Part shown: in pieces, positions 18,217 to 32,394 of the stretch | Layout: each line of letters starts with the position of its first letter | Position numbering within the stretch: the stretch's first letter is position 1 | NCBI RefSeq assembly: GCF_000242895.2 | Contig: NC_021171.1 | Coordinates: forward strand, 1,336,001-1,400,000 | Reading direction: 5' to 3' | DNA: 64,000 nucleotides | Source: Bacillus sp. 1NLA3E | GTDB lineage: Bacteria > Bacillota > Bacilli > Bacillales > Cytobacillaceae | The notes under the pieces: generated by a model | Seen by the model: only the letters and a program-made list of their open reading frames with translations | Told to the model about the DNA's origin: nothing | The model's database searches: none | Made by a program: the position numbers and the translations under genes

Positions 18217-18504
18217 ATGGAAGCAAACTATGACAAGCTCTATTCCGAACTCCGTAATACAAAAAGTGAATTATTGGACAGAATAAATAAAAATACAAGT
18301 TCCTCAGCCGTCCAAACAATTATCAAAGAAGAAATTCAGGACATTGAATTAGCTTTATCTAAAATAATAACGGGTCATTATGGAAGGTGTGAACTGTCTG
18401 GAGAACTTATTCCAATCGAAGTTCTTGAAATCATTCCTACCATAAAGACGCTAAATGACATGGAGGATCTTAACCATTTTTTTCGTAAGCCGATATATTT
18501 ATGA
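18217..18504 (+). CDS. ylyA: DksA/TraR-like protein YlyA
   Basis: A 95-residue protein at the B. subtilis ylyA position between ileS and lspA. The product has an N-terminal coiled-coil-type helix pair (YDKLYSELRNTKSELLDRI; EEIQDIELALSKIITGHYG), then a remnant of the C-terminal domain (YGRCELSGELIPIEVLEIIP). DksA/TraR proteins have a four-Cys zinc finger there; only one Cys is present, so zinc binding of the usual kind is not possible. I chose ATG at 18217 after AACGGAGGTGTAG; upstream in-frame starts lie in IS and terminator DNA. Function as an RNA polymerase effector is inferred only. Confidence 0.72.
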   Translation: MEANYDKLYSELRNTKSELLDRINKNTSSSAVQTIIKEEIQDIELALSKIITGHYGRCELSGELIPIEVLEIIPTIKTLNDMEDLNHFFRKPIYL

Positions 18505-18591
18505 TTAGGCGATTTATAAATATATTATCGTTTTTGGCAGGATTATGCTAAAATGCAAAGGTATCTATGTGAAGATTTGGAGGTTGCCTTT

Positions 18592-19083
18592 GTGTTTTAT
18601 TACATAATAGCGGTATTTGTTATTATTCTTGATCAGCTAACAAAATGGTTAGTTAAAAAAAATCTTGAAATTGGTGAAAGTATAAAGGTTATTGACAATT
18701 TTCTGTATATCACCTCACACCGAAATCGCGGGGCAGCATGGGGAATTTTACAAGGTCAAATGTGGTTTTTTTATGTCATTACTGTCATAGTAATAATCGG
18801 AATTATTTACTATATTCAGACTGTAGCCAAAGGGAAATGGTTATTAGGAGTATCACTTGGATTAATGCTTGGTGGAGCAATCGGGAACTTTATTGACCGA
18901 GTTTTCCGAAAAGAAGTGGTCGATTTTATTAATACTTACATTTTTGGATATGATTTTCCTGTATTTAACATAGCTGATTCATCATTAGTCCTTGGTGTCA
19001 TCTTGTTAATGATTCATATGTTATACGAAGAAAGAGGATCAAAGGAGAAATTGAATGGAAAGAATAACACACACAATTCTTGA
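18592..19083 (+). CDS. lspA: Lipoprotein signal peptidase (signal peptidase II)
   Basis: Membrane aspartic peptidase that removes signal peptides from diacylglyceryl-prolipoproteins. The 163 residues contain four transmembrane helices. Family motifs are [31 protein letters not shown] (catalytic Asp) and VFNIADSSL (second catalytic Asp). I chose GTG at 18592, with GGAGG 9 nt upstream, to match MFYYIIA starts of homologues; a longer frame opens at 18553. Overlaps rluD by 29 nt. Confidence 0.95.
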   Translation: MFYYIIAVFVIILDQLTKWLVKKNLEIGESIKVIDNFLYITSHRNRGAAWGILQGQMWFFYVITVIVIIGIIYYIQTVAKGKWLLGVSLGLMLGGAIGNFIDRVFRKEVVDFINTYIFGYDFPVFNIADSSLVLGVILLMIHMLYEERGSKEKLNGKNNTHNS

Positions 19084-19966
19084 GGAAGAAAAATCCGAAC
19101 GAATTGATAAGGTAATATCAACCTTAAACCAAGAATGGTCGAGAACTCAAGTACAGTCATGGATTAAAGAAGGACATGTCCTTGTAAACGGAGAGAAAGT
19201 TAAAACAAATTATAAATGTCATGTACAGGATGAATTAACCGTGACGATTCCAGATCCTGAAGATTTAGATGTTGAACCAGAGGAAATGAATCTTGAAATT
19301 TATTATGAGGATAAAGATGTGTTAGTGGTAAATAAACCTAGTGGAATGGTTGTTCATCCTGCGCCTGGCCATTTAAGTGGAACACTGGTCAATGGTTTAA
19401 TGGCACACTGCAAGGATTTATCTGGGATAAATGGCGTACTTCGACCTGGGATTGTCCATCGAATTGATAAAGATACTTCAGGGCTCTTAATGGTAGCTAA
19501 GAACGATGTTGCTCATGAAAGCTTGGTAAACCAATTGGTAAATAAAACAGTGGTTCGGAAATATCAAGCCATTGTCCATGGGAATATCCCTCATGAATAT
19601 GGAACGGTTGATGCTCCACTTGGAAGAGATCCAAGAGATCGTCAGAGTATGACAGTTGTTGATAATGGAAAGCATGCCGTTACTCATTTTCATGTAATAG
19701 AACGACTTGGTGATTTTACCTTTATTGAATGTCAGCTTGAAACGGGAAGAACCCACCAAATTCGTGTTCATATGAAGTATATTGGATATCCATTAGCTGG
19801 CGATCCTAAATATGGGCCTAAAAAGACGCTGGACATTGGCGGTCAAGCCTTACATGCAGGGATTTTAGGTTTCAAACATCCTCGAACAGATGAATATTTG
19901 GAGTTTGAAGCACCACTTCCAGCTGAGTTTGAAACGGTTTTGGAACAGCTTAGAAATAATCGTTGA
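19055..19966 (+). CDS. rluD: Large-subunit pseudouridine synthase, RluD family (YlyB)
   Basis: Predicted to isomerise uridines in 23S rRNA. The 303 residues comprise an N-terminal S4 domain ([32 protein letters not shown]) and the RluA/D catalytic domain with [16 protein letters not shown] (catalytic Asp), [24 protein letters not shown] and LHAG. AAAGGAGAAATTG precedes the ATG within lspA. The pyr operon promoter overlaps its stop codon. Confidence 0.95.
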   Translation: MERITHTILEEEKSERIDKVISTLNQEWSRTQVQSWIKEGHVLVNGEKVKTNYKCHVQDELTVTIPDPEDLDVEPEEMNLEIYYEDKDVLVVNKPSGMVVHPAPGHLSGTLVNGLMAHCKDLSGINGVLRPGIVHRIDKDTSGLLMVAKNDVAHESLVNQLVNKTVVRKYQAIVHGNIPHEYGTVDAPLGRDPRDRQSMTVVDNGKHAVTHFHVIERLGDFTFIECQLETGRTHQIRVHMKYIGYPLAGDPKYGPKKTLDIGGQALHAGILGFKHPRTDEYLEFEAPLPAEFETVLEQLRNNR

Positions 19967-19991
19967 CAAATTTCGACTCCTGTCATAAGAT
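19963..19991 (+). promoter_or_regulatory. pyr operon promoter
   Basis: TTGACA (19963-19968), 17-nt spacer, TAAGAT (19986-19991). It overlaps the rluD stop codon and is followed by the first attenuator. Confidence 0.72.
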
Positions 19992-20019
19992 AATTATAGT
20001 CAAATAACACCTTTAATAC

Positions 20020-20135
20020 AGTCCCGAGAGGCTGAGAAGGAAACGGATATCTGATGGATGGTAACGAGATTTATTCCACCAGATTAGCTCAATGTGTTCG
20101 TACACCCTCTCACTCAATCGGTGAGAGGGTTTTTT
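20020..20135 (+). promoter_or_regulatory. PyrR attenuator 1 (before pyrR)
   Basis: The anti-antiterminator loop AGTCCCGAGAGGCT (20020-20033) fits the PyrR-binding consensus ARUCCNGNGAGGYU at every position. The terminator CCCTCTCAC (20105-20113) pairs with GTGAGAGGG (20121-20129), followed by T6. UMP-bound PyrR stabilises the first structure and so causes termination. Confidence 0.95.
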
Positions 20136-20146
20136 GATGTATATAG

Positions 20147-20716
<570 letters not shown>

Positions 20717-20732
20717 ATAGCCCTTTTAATGC

Positions 20733-20836
20733 AGTCCAGTGAGGCTGGCAAAAGGGGAGAGGGCAAAACAAAAAAATTTTGTTTCGCCAAGCTTCTTTCC
20801 CTCTTTTGCCTTAGGCAAAAGAGGGTTATTATTTAA
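20733..20836 (+). promoter_or_regulatory. PyrR attenuator 2 (pyrR-pyrP)
   Basis: Binding loop AGTCCAGTGAGGCT (20733-20746) matches the consensus fully. The terminator is a perfect 12-bp stem, CCCTCTTTTGCC (20799-20810) with GGCAAAAGAGGG (20814-20825), followed by TTATTATTT. Confidence 0.95.
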
Positions 20837-20848
20837 AGGAGAGAGAAT

Positions 20849-22144
20849 ATGAGTAAACCTATATTAGACATCAAAGACGTACCAACACCCGGAAAATGGT
20901 TAACATTAAGTCTCCAACATTTATTTGCGATGTTCGGGGCTACCATCCTTGTTCCTTACTTAGTCGGATTAAGTCCAGCAATTGCTCTTATCTCAAGTGG
21001 TCTCGGTACTCTTGCCTTCCTGATCATTACCAAATGGCAAGTACCTGCCTATCTTGGATCATCCTTTGCATTTATCGCACCAGTCATTGCCGCTAAAGCA
21101 GCTGGAGGACCAGGTGCTGCGATGGTCGGAACTTTTATGGCCGGTTTAGTATACGGTGTAGTTGCTCTTATTATAAAAAAAGCAGGTTACCGATGGATCA
21201 TGAATTTACTACCTCCAATTGTTGTCGGCCCTGTCATCGTCGTAATCGGGTTAGCATTATCAGGAACTGCTGTCGGGATGGCTATGAATAATCCCGATGG
21301 AAAATATAGCTTATTGCACTTTTCAATTGCCCTTGTAACCTTAGCAGCAACAATTATCTGCTCGATTTACATGCGTGGCATGTTAAGTCTCATCCCGATT
21401 CTAGCTGGAATTGTTGTCGGGTACCTCTACGCATTAGCGGTTGGAGTGGTTGATTTTACACAAGTACAACAAGCACATTGGTTTGAAATGCCAGACTTTA
21501 TCTTCCCATTTGTTGATTATAAAGTAAATGTTACCTTAGACATCATTCTTCTTATGGTTCCCGTGGCCGTTGTAACTTTATCAGAACATATTGGGCACCA
21601 GCTTGTTCTAAGTAAAGTAGTTGGACGCGATTATATTAAAAATCCAGGATTACACCGCTCTATTTTAGGAGACGGTATGGCCACCATGATTTCTGCTCTT
21701 ATCGGTGGACCACCTAAAACCACGTATGGAGAAAATATCGGAGTTCTTGCCATCACAAGAGTATATAGTGTGTATGTCATTGCAGGAGCTGCTGTGATTG
21801 CTACGATCTTCGGCTTTGTTGGGAAAATAACAGCCCTGATCGCCTCAATTCCAACCCCTGTTATGGGTGGTGTATCGATACTGTTATTTGGAATCATCGC
21901 TTCTTCAGGATTAAGAATGCTAGTTGATAGCAAAGTGGATTTTGGAGATAAGCGTAACTTAATGATTGCCTCTGTCATCCTAGTAATTGGAATCGGTGGA
22001 GCATACATTAAAGTATCGGATCAATTCCAAATACAAGGAATGGCCTTAGCTGCAATTTGTGGAGTGTTACTTAACCTAATTCTCCCTGGAAGAGAAGCGA
22101 TGAAAGAAGATATGTTTGAAACTGAAAATGATCATGTAGCTTAA
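20849..22144 (+). CDS. pyrP: Uracil permease
   Basis: Nucleobase:cation symporter-2 family importer of uracil. The 431 residues contain about 12-14 transmembrane helices, beginning LSLQHLFAMFGATILVPYLVG. Family signatures include AYLGSSFAFIAPV, SEHIGHQLVLSKVVG (the conserved His/Glu helix), ILGDGMATMISALIGGPPKTTYGENIGV and PVMGGVSILLFGIIASSGLRM. AAAGGAGAGAGAAT precedes the ATG. PyrR controls it through the attenuator in front. Confidence 0.97.
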   Translation: MSKPILDIKDVPTPGKWLTLSLQHLFAMFGATILVPYLVGLSPAIALISSGLGTLAFLIITKWQVPAYLGSSFAFIAPVIAAKAAGGPGAAMVGTFMAGLVYGVVALIIKKAGYRWIMNLLPPIVVGPVIVVIGLALSGTAVGMAMNNPDGKYSLLHFSIALVTLAATIICSIYMRGMLSLIPILAGIVVGYLYALAVGVVDFTQVQQAHWFEMPDFIFPFVDYKVNVTLDIILLMVPVAVVTLSEHIGHQLVLSKVVGRDYIKNPGLHRSILGDGMATMISALIGGPPKTTYGENIGVLAITRVYSVYVIAGAAVIATIFGFVGKITALIASIPTPVMGGVSILLFGIIASSGLRMLVDSKVDFGDKRNLMIASVILVIGIGGAYIKVSDQFQIQGMALAAICGVLLNLILPGREAMKEDMFETENDHVA

Positions 22145-22162
22145 AACTTACCTTTTAAATTA

Positions 22163-22285
22163 GGTCCAGAGAGACTTACAAGGGTGTTAATAACATGATG
22201 AATTGTGAAAGTTAACCACTTTATCAATTCATGCTCGCGAGTTATTTTTTGACACCCTGATTCCTCATAATCAGGGTGTTTTTTG
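22163..22285 (+). promoter_or_regulatory. PyrR attenuator 3 (pyrP-pyrB)
   Basis: Binding loop GGTCCAGAGAGACT (22163-22176) deviates from the consensus at two positions (first A is G; one G of GAGG is A). The terminator is ACACCCTGATT (22252-22262) with AATCAGGGTGT (22269-22279), then T6. Confidence 0.9.
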
Positions 22286-22334
22286 TATAAATATTGCCAG
22301 GTGAAAAGGATTTCAACCGAGGAGATGGGTATAA

Positions 22335-24518
<2,184 letters not shown>

Positions 24519-24522
<4 letters not shown>

Positions 24523-25613
24523 AAAGACAATTGATCCTCGAAGACGGAACCATCTTAGTTGGTGAAGGGTTTGGTAGTGATGTTAATACGATTGGGGAAG
24601 TCGTGTTTAACACTGGAATGACAGGGTATCAAGAGATCTTATCCGACCCATCTTATTGTGGTCAGCTTGTGACGCTTACATATCCGTTGGTAGGTAACTA
24701 TGGGATTAACCGGGATGATTTTGAATCCATTCAACCCGCTATAAAAGGCTTTATTGTTAAGGAAGCAAGCGACTTTCCGTCAAACTGGCGAAATCAAATG
24801 TCGCTTGATGAGTACTTCCGGATGAAGAATATTCCAGGAATATCCGGGATTGATACAAGAAAATTAACGCGCATCATTCGAAATCACGGTACGTTAAAGG
24901 GTGCATTTTGTAATATAGATGAGGATGCCAAAACGGTTCTCGAAACTTTACGAGCTAAGCCTCTTGCAAATGATCAAGTGAAGCAGGTTTCAACTGTAGC
25001 TCCTTATGCCAGTCCAGGTAGAGGAAACAGAGTGGTTCTAGTTGACTTTGGTATGAAACACGGTATCTTAAGAGAATTAAATAAACGTGATTGTGATGTT
25101 GTAGTAGTTCCGTATCATTTTACAGCAGAGCAAATTTTACAATTAAGTCCAGACGGTGTGATGTTGTCAAATGGACCTGGGGACCCTAAAGATGTTCCTG
25201 AGGCAAAAGCGATGATAGCAGGATTATTAGGAAAAGTTCCGGTGTTTGGCATTTGCCTTGGTCACCAATTATTTGCCCTTTCATGTGGTGCTAACACGGA
25301 AAAAATGAAATTTGGTCACCGAGGATCTAACCATCCAGTCAAAGATTTAGCAACTGGAAAAGTAGCGATAACATCACAAAATCATGGCTATACAGTTGAA
25401 GGAGATTCCATCTCTGGTACCCGCTTGGAGATTACCCATGTTGCCCTAAATGATGGTACTGTTGAAGGTTTAAAACATAAAGACTATCCAGCGTTCACTG
25501 TCCAATTTCATCCTGAAGCTTCACCTGGACCAGAAGATACGAACGGATTATTTGACCGCTTTTTAGAAATGGTTGACATTTACAAACAAGGGGGAGTACT
25601 GAACAATGCCTAA
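24519..25613 (+). CDS. pyrAA: Carbamoyl-phosphate synthase, small (glutaminase) subunit, pyrimidine-specific
   Basis: Class I glutamine amidotransferase that feeds ammonia to PyrAB. The 364 residues contain the N-terminal CPSase small domain ([18 protein letters not shown]) and the amidotransferase domain with nucleophile [10 protein letters not shown] (about Cys243) and the His/Glu motif FHPEASPGP. Overlaps pyrC by ATGA and pyrAB by 8 nt. Confidence 0.98.
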
Positions 25614-28600
25614 ACGTACAGATATAAATAGTATATTAGTAATTGGGTCAGGTCCGATTGTCATCGGTCAGGCAGCAGAGTTCGACTATGCTGGAACTCA
25701 AGCATGTATGGCTTTGAGAGAAGAGGGTTATAAAGTTATTCTTGTAAACTCAAACCCGGCCACGATTATGACTGATACTGAAATTGCAGATGCCGTATAT
25801 ATAGAACCACTTACGGTTGATTTTGTGTCAAGAGTAATTCGTAAAGAACGTCCTGATGCTCTTGTTCCAACCCTGGGAGGACAAACAGGCTTAAACCTAG
25901 CTGTTGAATTAGCTAAGTCCGGAATCCTTGAAGAATTAAATGTCGAGATATTAGGAACTAGGTTATCTGCGATTGAACAAGCAGAGGATCGTGAATTGTT
26001 CCGTGATTTAATGAATGAACTTGGTGAACCAGTGCCTGAAAGTGCCATTGTTCATAATTTAGAGGAATCCTATCAGTTTGTAAATGAAATTGGTTATCCT
26101 GTCATTGTTCGTCCCGCCTATACATTAGGTGGAACAGGCGGAGGGATTTGCCACAATGAACAGGAGCTTAACGATATTGTTTTGAGCGGTTTGAAATACA
26201 GCCCAGTTAATCAATGCTTACTTGAGAAAAGCATTGCCGGATATAAAGAAATTGAGTATGAAGTAATGCGTGATGCCAACGACAATGCCATCGTGGTTTG
26301 TAACATGGAGAACATCGACCCGGTTGGAATTCATACTGGTGATTCAATCGTAGTCGCACCAAGCCAAACCTTGAGTGATCGCGAATATCAAATGTTAAGA
26401 AATGTATCGCTGAAAATCATCCGAGCTTTAGGAATCGAGGGGGGCTGTAACGTACAGTTAGCTCTTGATCCTGATAGCTTCAATTATTATATTATCGAAG
26501 TAAATCCACGGGTTAGCCGTTCATCTGCACTTGCTTCAAAAGCAACAGGGTACCCAATTGCCAAGCTTGCAGCCAAGATTGCGGTTGGACTTACCTTAGA
26601 TGAAATGATGAATCCTGTTACGGGAAAAACATACGCTTGTTTTGAACCAGCACTTGATTACATTGTGGCAAAAATACCGCGTTGGCCGTTTGATAAGTTT
26701 GAATCAGCAAATCGCCTTCTCGGTACGCAAATGAAAGCGACCGGAGAAGTAATGGCGATTGGCCGTACCTTTGAAGAAGCCATTTTAAAGGCAGTTCGTT
26801 CACTTGAAGCAAAAATCTATCATTTAGAATTAAAAGAAGCAGATCAAGTTGATGACGAGTTGTTGGAAAAACGGATTCGCAAAGCAGGAGACGAGCGGTT
26901 ATTTTATCTTGCTGAAGCACTTAAACGAGGCGTTACCATTGAAACCATACATGACTGGAGCAAAATTGATTTATTTTTCCTTAAAAAATTTGAAGGAATT
27001 GTTAAATATACAGCTGAGGTTGAAAAGAAACCTTTCGATGTTGAAGTAGCACGGAAGGCAAAAGCAATGGGCTTCTCTGATAAAGTGTTAGCAGCGAGCT
27101 GGAATTCGACTGAGCTAGAGATCTACAATTGGAGAACTTCGGTGGGGATTGTTCCTGTCTTTAAAACGGTTGATACTTGTTCGGCAGAATTTGAATCAGA
27201 AACACCATATTTTTATGGTACTTATGAAGAAGAAAATGAATCGATTGTAACGGACCGCAAAAGTGTCATTGTATTGGGCTCAGGTCCAATTCGGATTGGT
27301 CAGGGAATTGAATTTGATTATGCCACCGTTCATTCCGTTTGGGCGATAAAGGAAGCGGGATATGAAGCGATTATTATTAATAGTAATCCAGAAACTGTTT
27401 CAACCGATTTCAGTATTTCTGATAAATTATACTTCGAGCCACTTACGATTGAAGATGTCATGCATATTATCGATTTAGAAAAACCAGAAGGTGTAATTGT
27501 TCAATTTGGTGGGCAAACAGCGATCAACCTTGCTGCAGACTTAGTTGAACGAGGCGTAAAAATCCTTGGAACTAGCTTGGAAAATCTTGATAGAACCGAA
27601 GATCGCGATAAGTTTGAGCAAGCACTTTCCAAACTTCAAGTGCCGATGCCTAAAGGAAAAACGGCTTTAACAGTAGATCAAGCGGTAAAAGTTGCAACGG
27701 AGATAGGGTACCCTGTATTAGTACGTCCTTCCTATGTACTCGGTGGTCGAGCAATGGAAATTGTCACAAAAGAAGAAGAATTAATTTACTACATGAAAAA
27801 CGCTGTAAAGGTAAATTCGGACCCAGTCTTGATTGACCGCTATTTAACAGGTAAGGAAATTGAAGTGGATGCGATTTGTGATGGTAAGGATGTCTTGATA
27901 CCAGGAATAATGGAGCATATCGAAAGAGCGGGAGTCCATTCAGGAGATTCGGTTGCTGTATATCCAACTCAAAGAATTTCTGCTTCGGTCAAAGAAAAAT
28001 TGGTCTCATATACTGAAAAATTGGCTAGAGGGTTAGGAATTATTGGATTGCTCAATATCCAATATGTCGTTGCGGGTGAAGATGTGTATGTATTAGAAGT
28101 CAACCCACGTTCAAGTAGAACTGTGCCATTTCTAAGTAAAATCACCAACGTTCCAATGGCGAATATAGCCACAAAGGTTATTTTGGGTCAAACACTTTCG
28201 AACCTTGGTTACCAATCGGGTCTTGTCCCTGAGAAGAAAGGCGTTTTTGTAAAAGTTCCGGTGTTCTCGTTTGAAAAACTACGTCGTGTGGATATTACGC
28301 TTGGCCCTGAAATGAAATCAACTGGGGAAGTCATGGGAAAAGACATTACATTTGAAAAGGCATTGTATAAAGGCTTTGTTGCTTCAGGGATGAAGATTCA
28401 TAAGTCGGGGACTGTCTTGTTAACAATCGCTGATAAAGATAAGGAAGAAGCCTTACAGCTTGCCAAACGATTTGCTTCGATAGGATATCGACTCTTGGCA
28501 ACTAGTGGAACAGCAAACTATCTGAAAGCAAATGCTATCCCAGTTAACGTGGTTGAAAAAATCGATTCCACTGATTTGAATCTGCTTGATGTTATCCGAA

Positions 28601-28811
28601 CTGGGGAAGCGCAATTAGTGATTAATACCTTTACTAGAGGGAAGCAACCAATGAGTGACGGGTTCCGAATTCGTCGTGAAGCGGTTGAAAACGGCATTCC
28701 ATGCTTGACCTCACTTGATACGGCTGAAGCCATTCTTAGAGTCATTGAATCGATGACGTTCTCTGCGGAAGCGATGGAAACGGCTGTTGAAGCCCGAAAG
28801 GCGGTCTTAAT

Positions 28812-28815
<4 letters not shown>
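25606..28815 (+). CDS. pyrAB: Carbamoyl-phosphate synthase, large subunit, pyrimidine-specific
   Basis: Makes carbamoyl phosphate from ammonia, bicarbonate and two ATP. The 1069 residues comprise two homologous ATP-grasp halves. Half one has [20 protein letters not shown] and [12 protein letters not shown]; half two has [16 protein letters not shown] and [11 protein letters not shown]. The C-terminal MGS-like allosteric domain ([12 protein letters not shown]) is where UMP or PRPP would act. Overlaps pyrK by GTGA. Confidence 0.98.
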
Positions 28816-31219
<2,404 letters not shown>

Positions 31220-31223
<4 letters not shown>

Positions 31224-31852
31224 AACAGTTAATTGCCGAAAGATTATTAGAGATTGAAGCGGTGGCCTTGCAGCCGAATGACCCATTTACATGGGCATCA
31301 GGAATTCGTTCACCTATTTACTGTGACAATCGTTTGACTTTATCTTATCCTGTTGTTCGTAAGGAAATTGCTAATGGCTTAAAACAGCTCATTCTTGAAA
31401 ATTTTGCTGATGCTGAAGTAATTGCTGGAACGGCTACTGCAGGAATTCCTCATGCCGCATGGGTTAGTGATCTACTCAATCTACCAATGTGCTATGTTCG
31501 TTCAAAACCGAAGGGTCATGGTAAAGGCAATCAAATTGAAGGAAAAACGGTCGCTGGTCAAAAAGTGGTCGTCGTCGAAGATTTAATTTCGACTGGAGGC
31601 AGTGTTATCACTGCAGTGGATGCACTACGTGAAGCAGAGTGCGAGGTGCTTGGAGTCGTTTCTATCTTTACTTACCAGTTGGCAAAGGGAGAAGAGTTGC
31701 TGAAGGAAGCTGGGATTACTGCATACTCTTTAACTGATTTTACGACTCTTTCTAAAGTGGCGAGTGAAAAAGGATACATTCAAGAGGCAGATTTGGACAC
31801 TCTTGTAGCTTGGCGAAAAGACCCAACTGAGTGGGGTAAACAGAACGCTTAA
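31220..31852 (+). CDS. pyrE: Orotate phosphoribosyltransferase
   Basis: Transfers phosphoribosyl from PRPP to orotate. The 210 residues contain the PRPP motif [20 protein letters not shown] (about 113-132), the flexible-loop [15 protein letters not shown] and substrate residues in [16 protein letters not shown] at 31220 follows GGGAGGGAG and overlaps the pyrF stop as ATGA. Last gene of the operon. Confidence 0.97.
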
Positions 31853-31869
31853 TTTACGATTTTTGAGGA

Positions 31870-31903
31870 AGAGGATAATCTCGGAAGGGTTATCCTCTTT
31901 TTG
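31870..31903 (+). terminator. Terminator of the pyr operon
   Basis: AGAGGATAATC (31870-31880), 7-nt loop, GGTTATCCTCT (31888-31898), then a T run. Confidence 0.9.
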
Positions 31904-31925
31904 GTGTGTGTATTTGTCAAAATTG

Positions 31926-32046
31926 TGGCATCGGCAAATAAATCTCGGAATTGGCAAATAAACTCGCAGAATCGGCAAATAAATCTCGAAAACAGCAAAT
32001 AAACTCGCAAGATCGGCAAATAAATCTCGAAAACGGTTAAATAAAC
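31926..32046. repeat. ~20-bp tandem repeat array
   Basis: Six degenerate units built on GGCAAATAAA-nTCG. Cores lie at about 31933, 31952, 31973, 31994, 32014 and 32034, spacing 19-21 bp. Alternate units share TCTCG or CTCGCA after the core, suggesting a ~40-bp higher-order unit. No reading frame or known gene is present. It fills the space between the pyr terminator and the 3' end of csgA. Confidence 0.85.
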
Positions 32047-32047
32047 T

Positions 32048-32299
32048 TTAAAAAAGCAACTCGAATACTTCGTTTAATTGCTTTGAGCGAAGTGAATCCT
32101 GCTCTTCATTTGCATAATTTATTTCATCAGGTAAAATTCGATTAAGAAAATCGCTTTCCTCCTGAGATAAGGCTCTTACGAATGAACCCTCACTTTTAAA
32201 ATTGTGCTCCTTAAGTTTATTATAGATTTCTTGTCCGATCGAGTACTGTTCGGTATAGTTTGATAAAGTTTCTCTTAAATAGCCTAATGTTTTGTCCAA
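32048..32299 (-). CDS. csgA: Sporulation-specific small protein CsgA
   Basis: An 83-residue protein that resembles B. subtilis CsgA, a sigma-G-dependent acid-soluble spore protein. Shared features are MDKTLGYLRETLSN at the start, ALSQEESDFLNRILPDEI, YANEEQDSLRSKQLNEVFEL and the C-terminal length. The start is the TTG at 32299, since AGGAGGTGG is 7 nt upstream and this gives MDKTLGYLRE; a longer GTG start would lie inside the ribosome binding site. Its role in spores is unknown. I could not assign a convincing sigma-G promoter. Confidence 0.8.
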   Translation of the reverse strand: MDKTLGYLRETLSNYTEQYSIGQEIYNKLKEHNFKSEGSFVRALSQEESDFLNRILPDEINYANEEQDSLRSKQLNEVFELLF

Positions 32300-32356
32300 G
32301 CAAACCACCTCCTAAAATTAGAGTGCAGTAAACCGAGGAAAATATGTATACAAAAA

Positions 32357-32390
32357 GATGCTGACCGCTCATAAATTGAGTGTCAGCATC
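32357..32390 (-). terminator. Bidirectional-looking terminator of rqcH
   Basis: GATGCTGAC (32357-32365) and GTCAGCATC (32382-32390), with A/T runs on both sides. It follows the rqcH stop on the minus strand, ending in TTTTTG there. Confidence 0.8.
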
Positions 32391-32394
32391 TTTT

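Noticed and set aside
31926-32046. CRISPR-like array
   Set aside because: Units are about 20 bp, degenerate, with no unique spacers of constant length and no cas genes.
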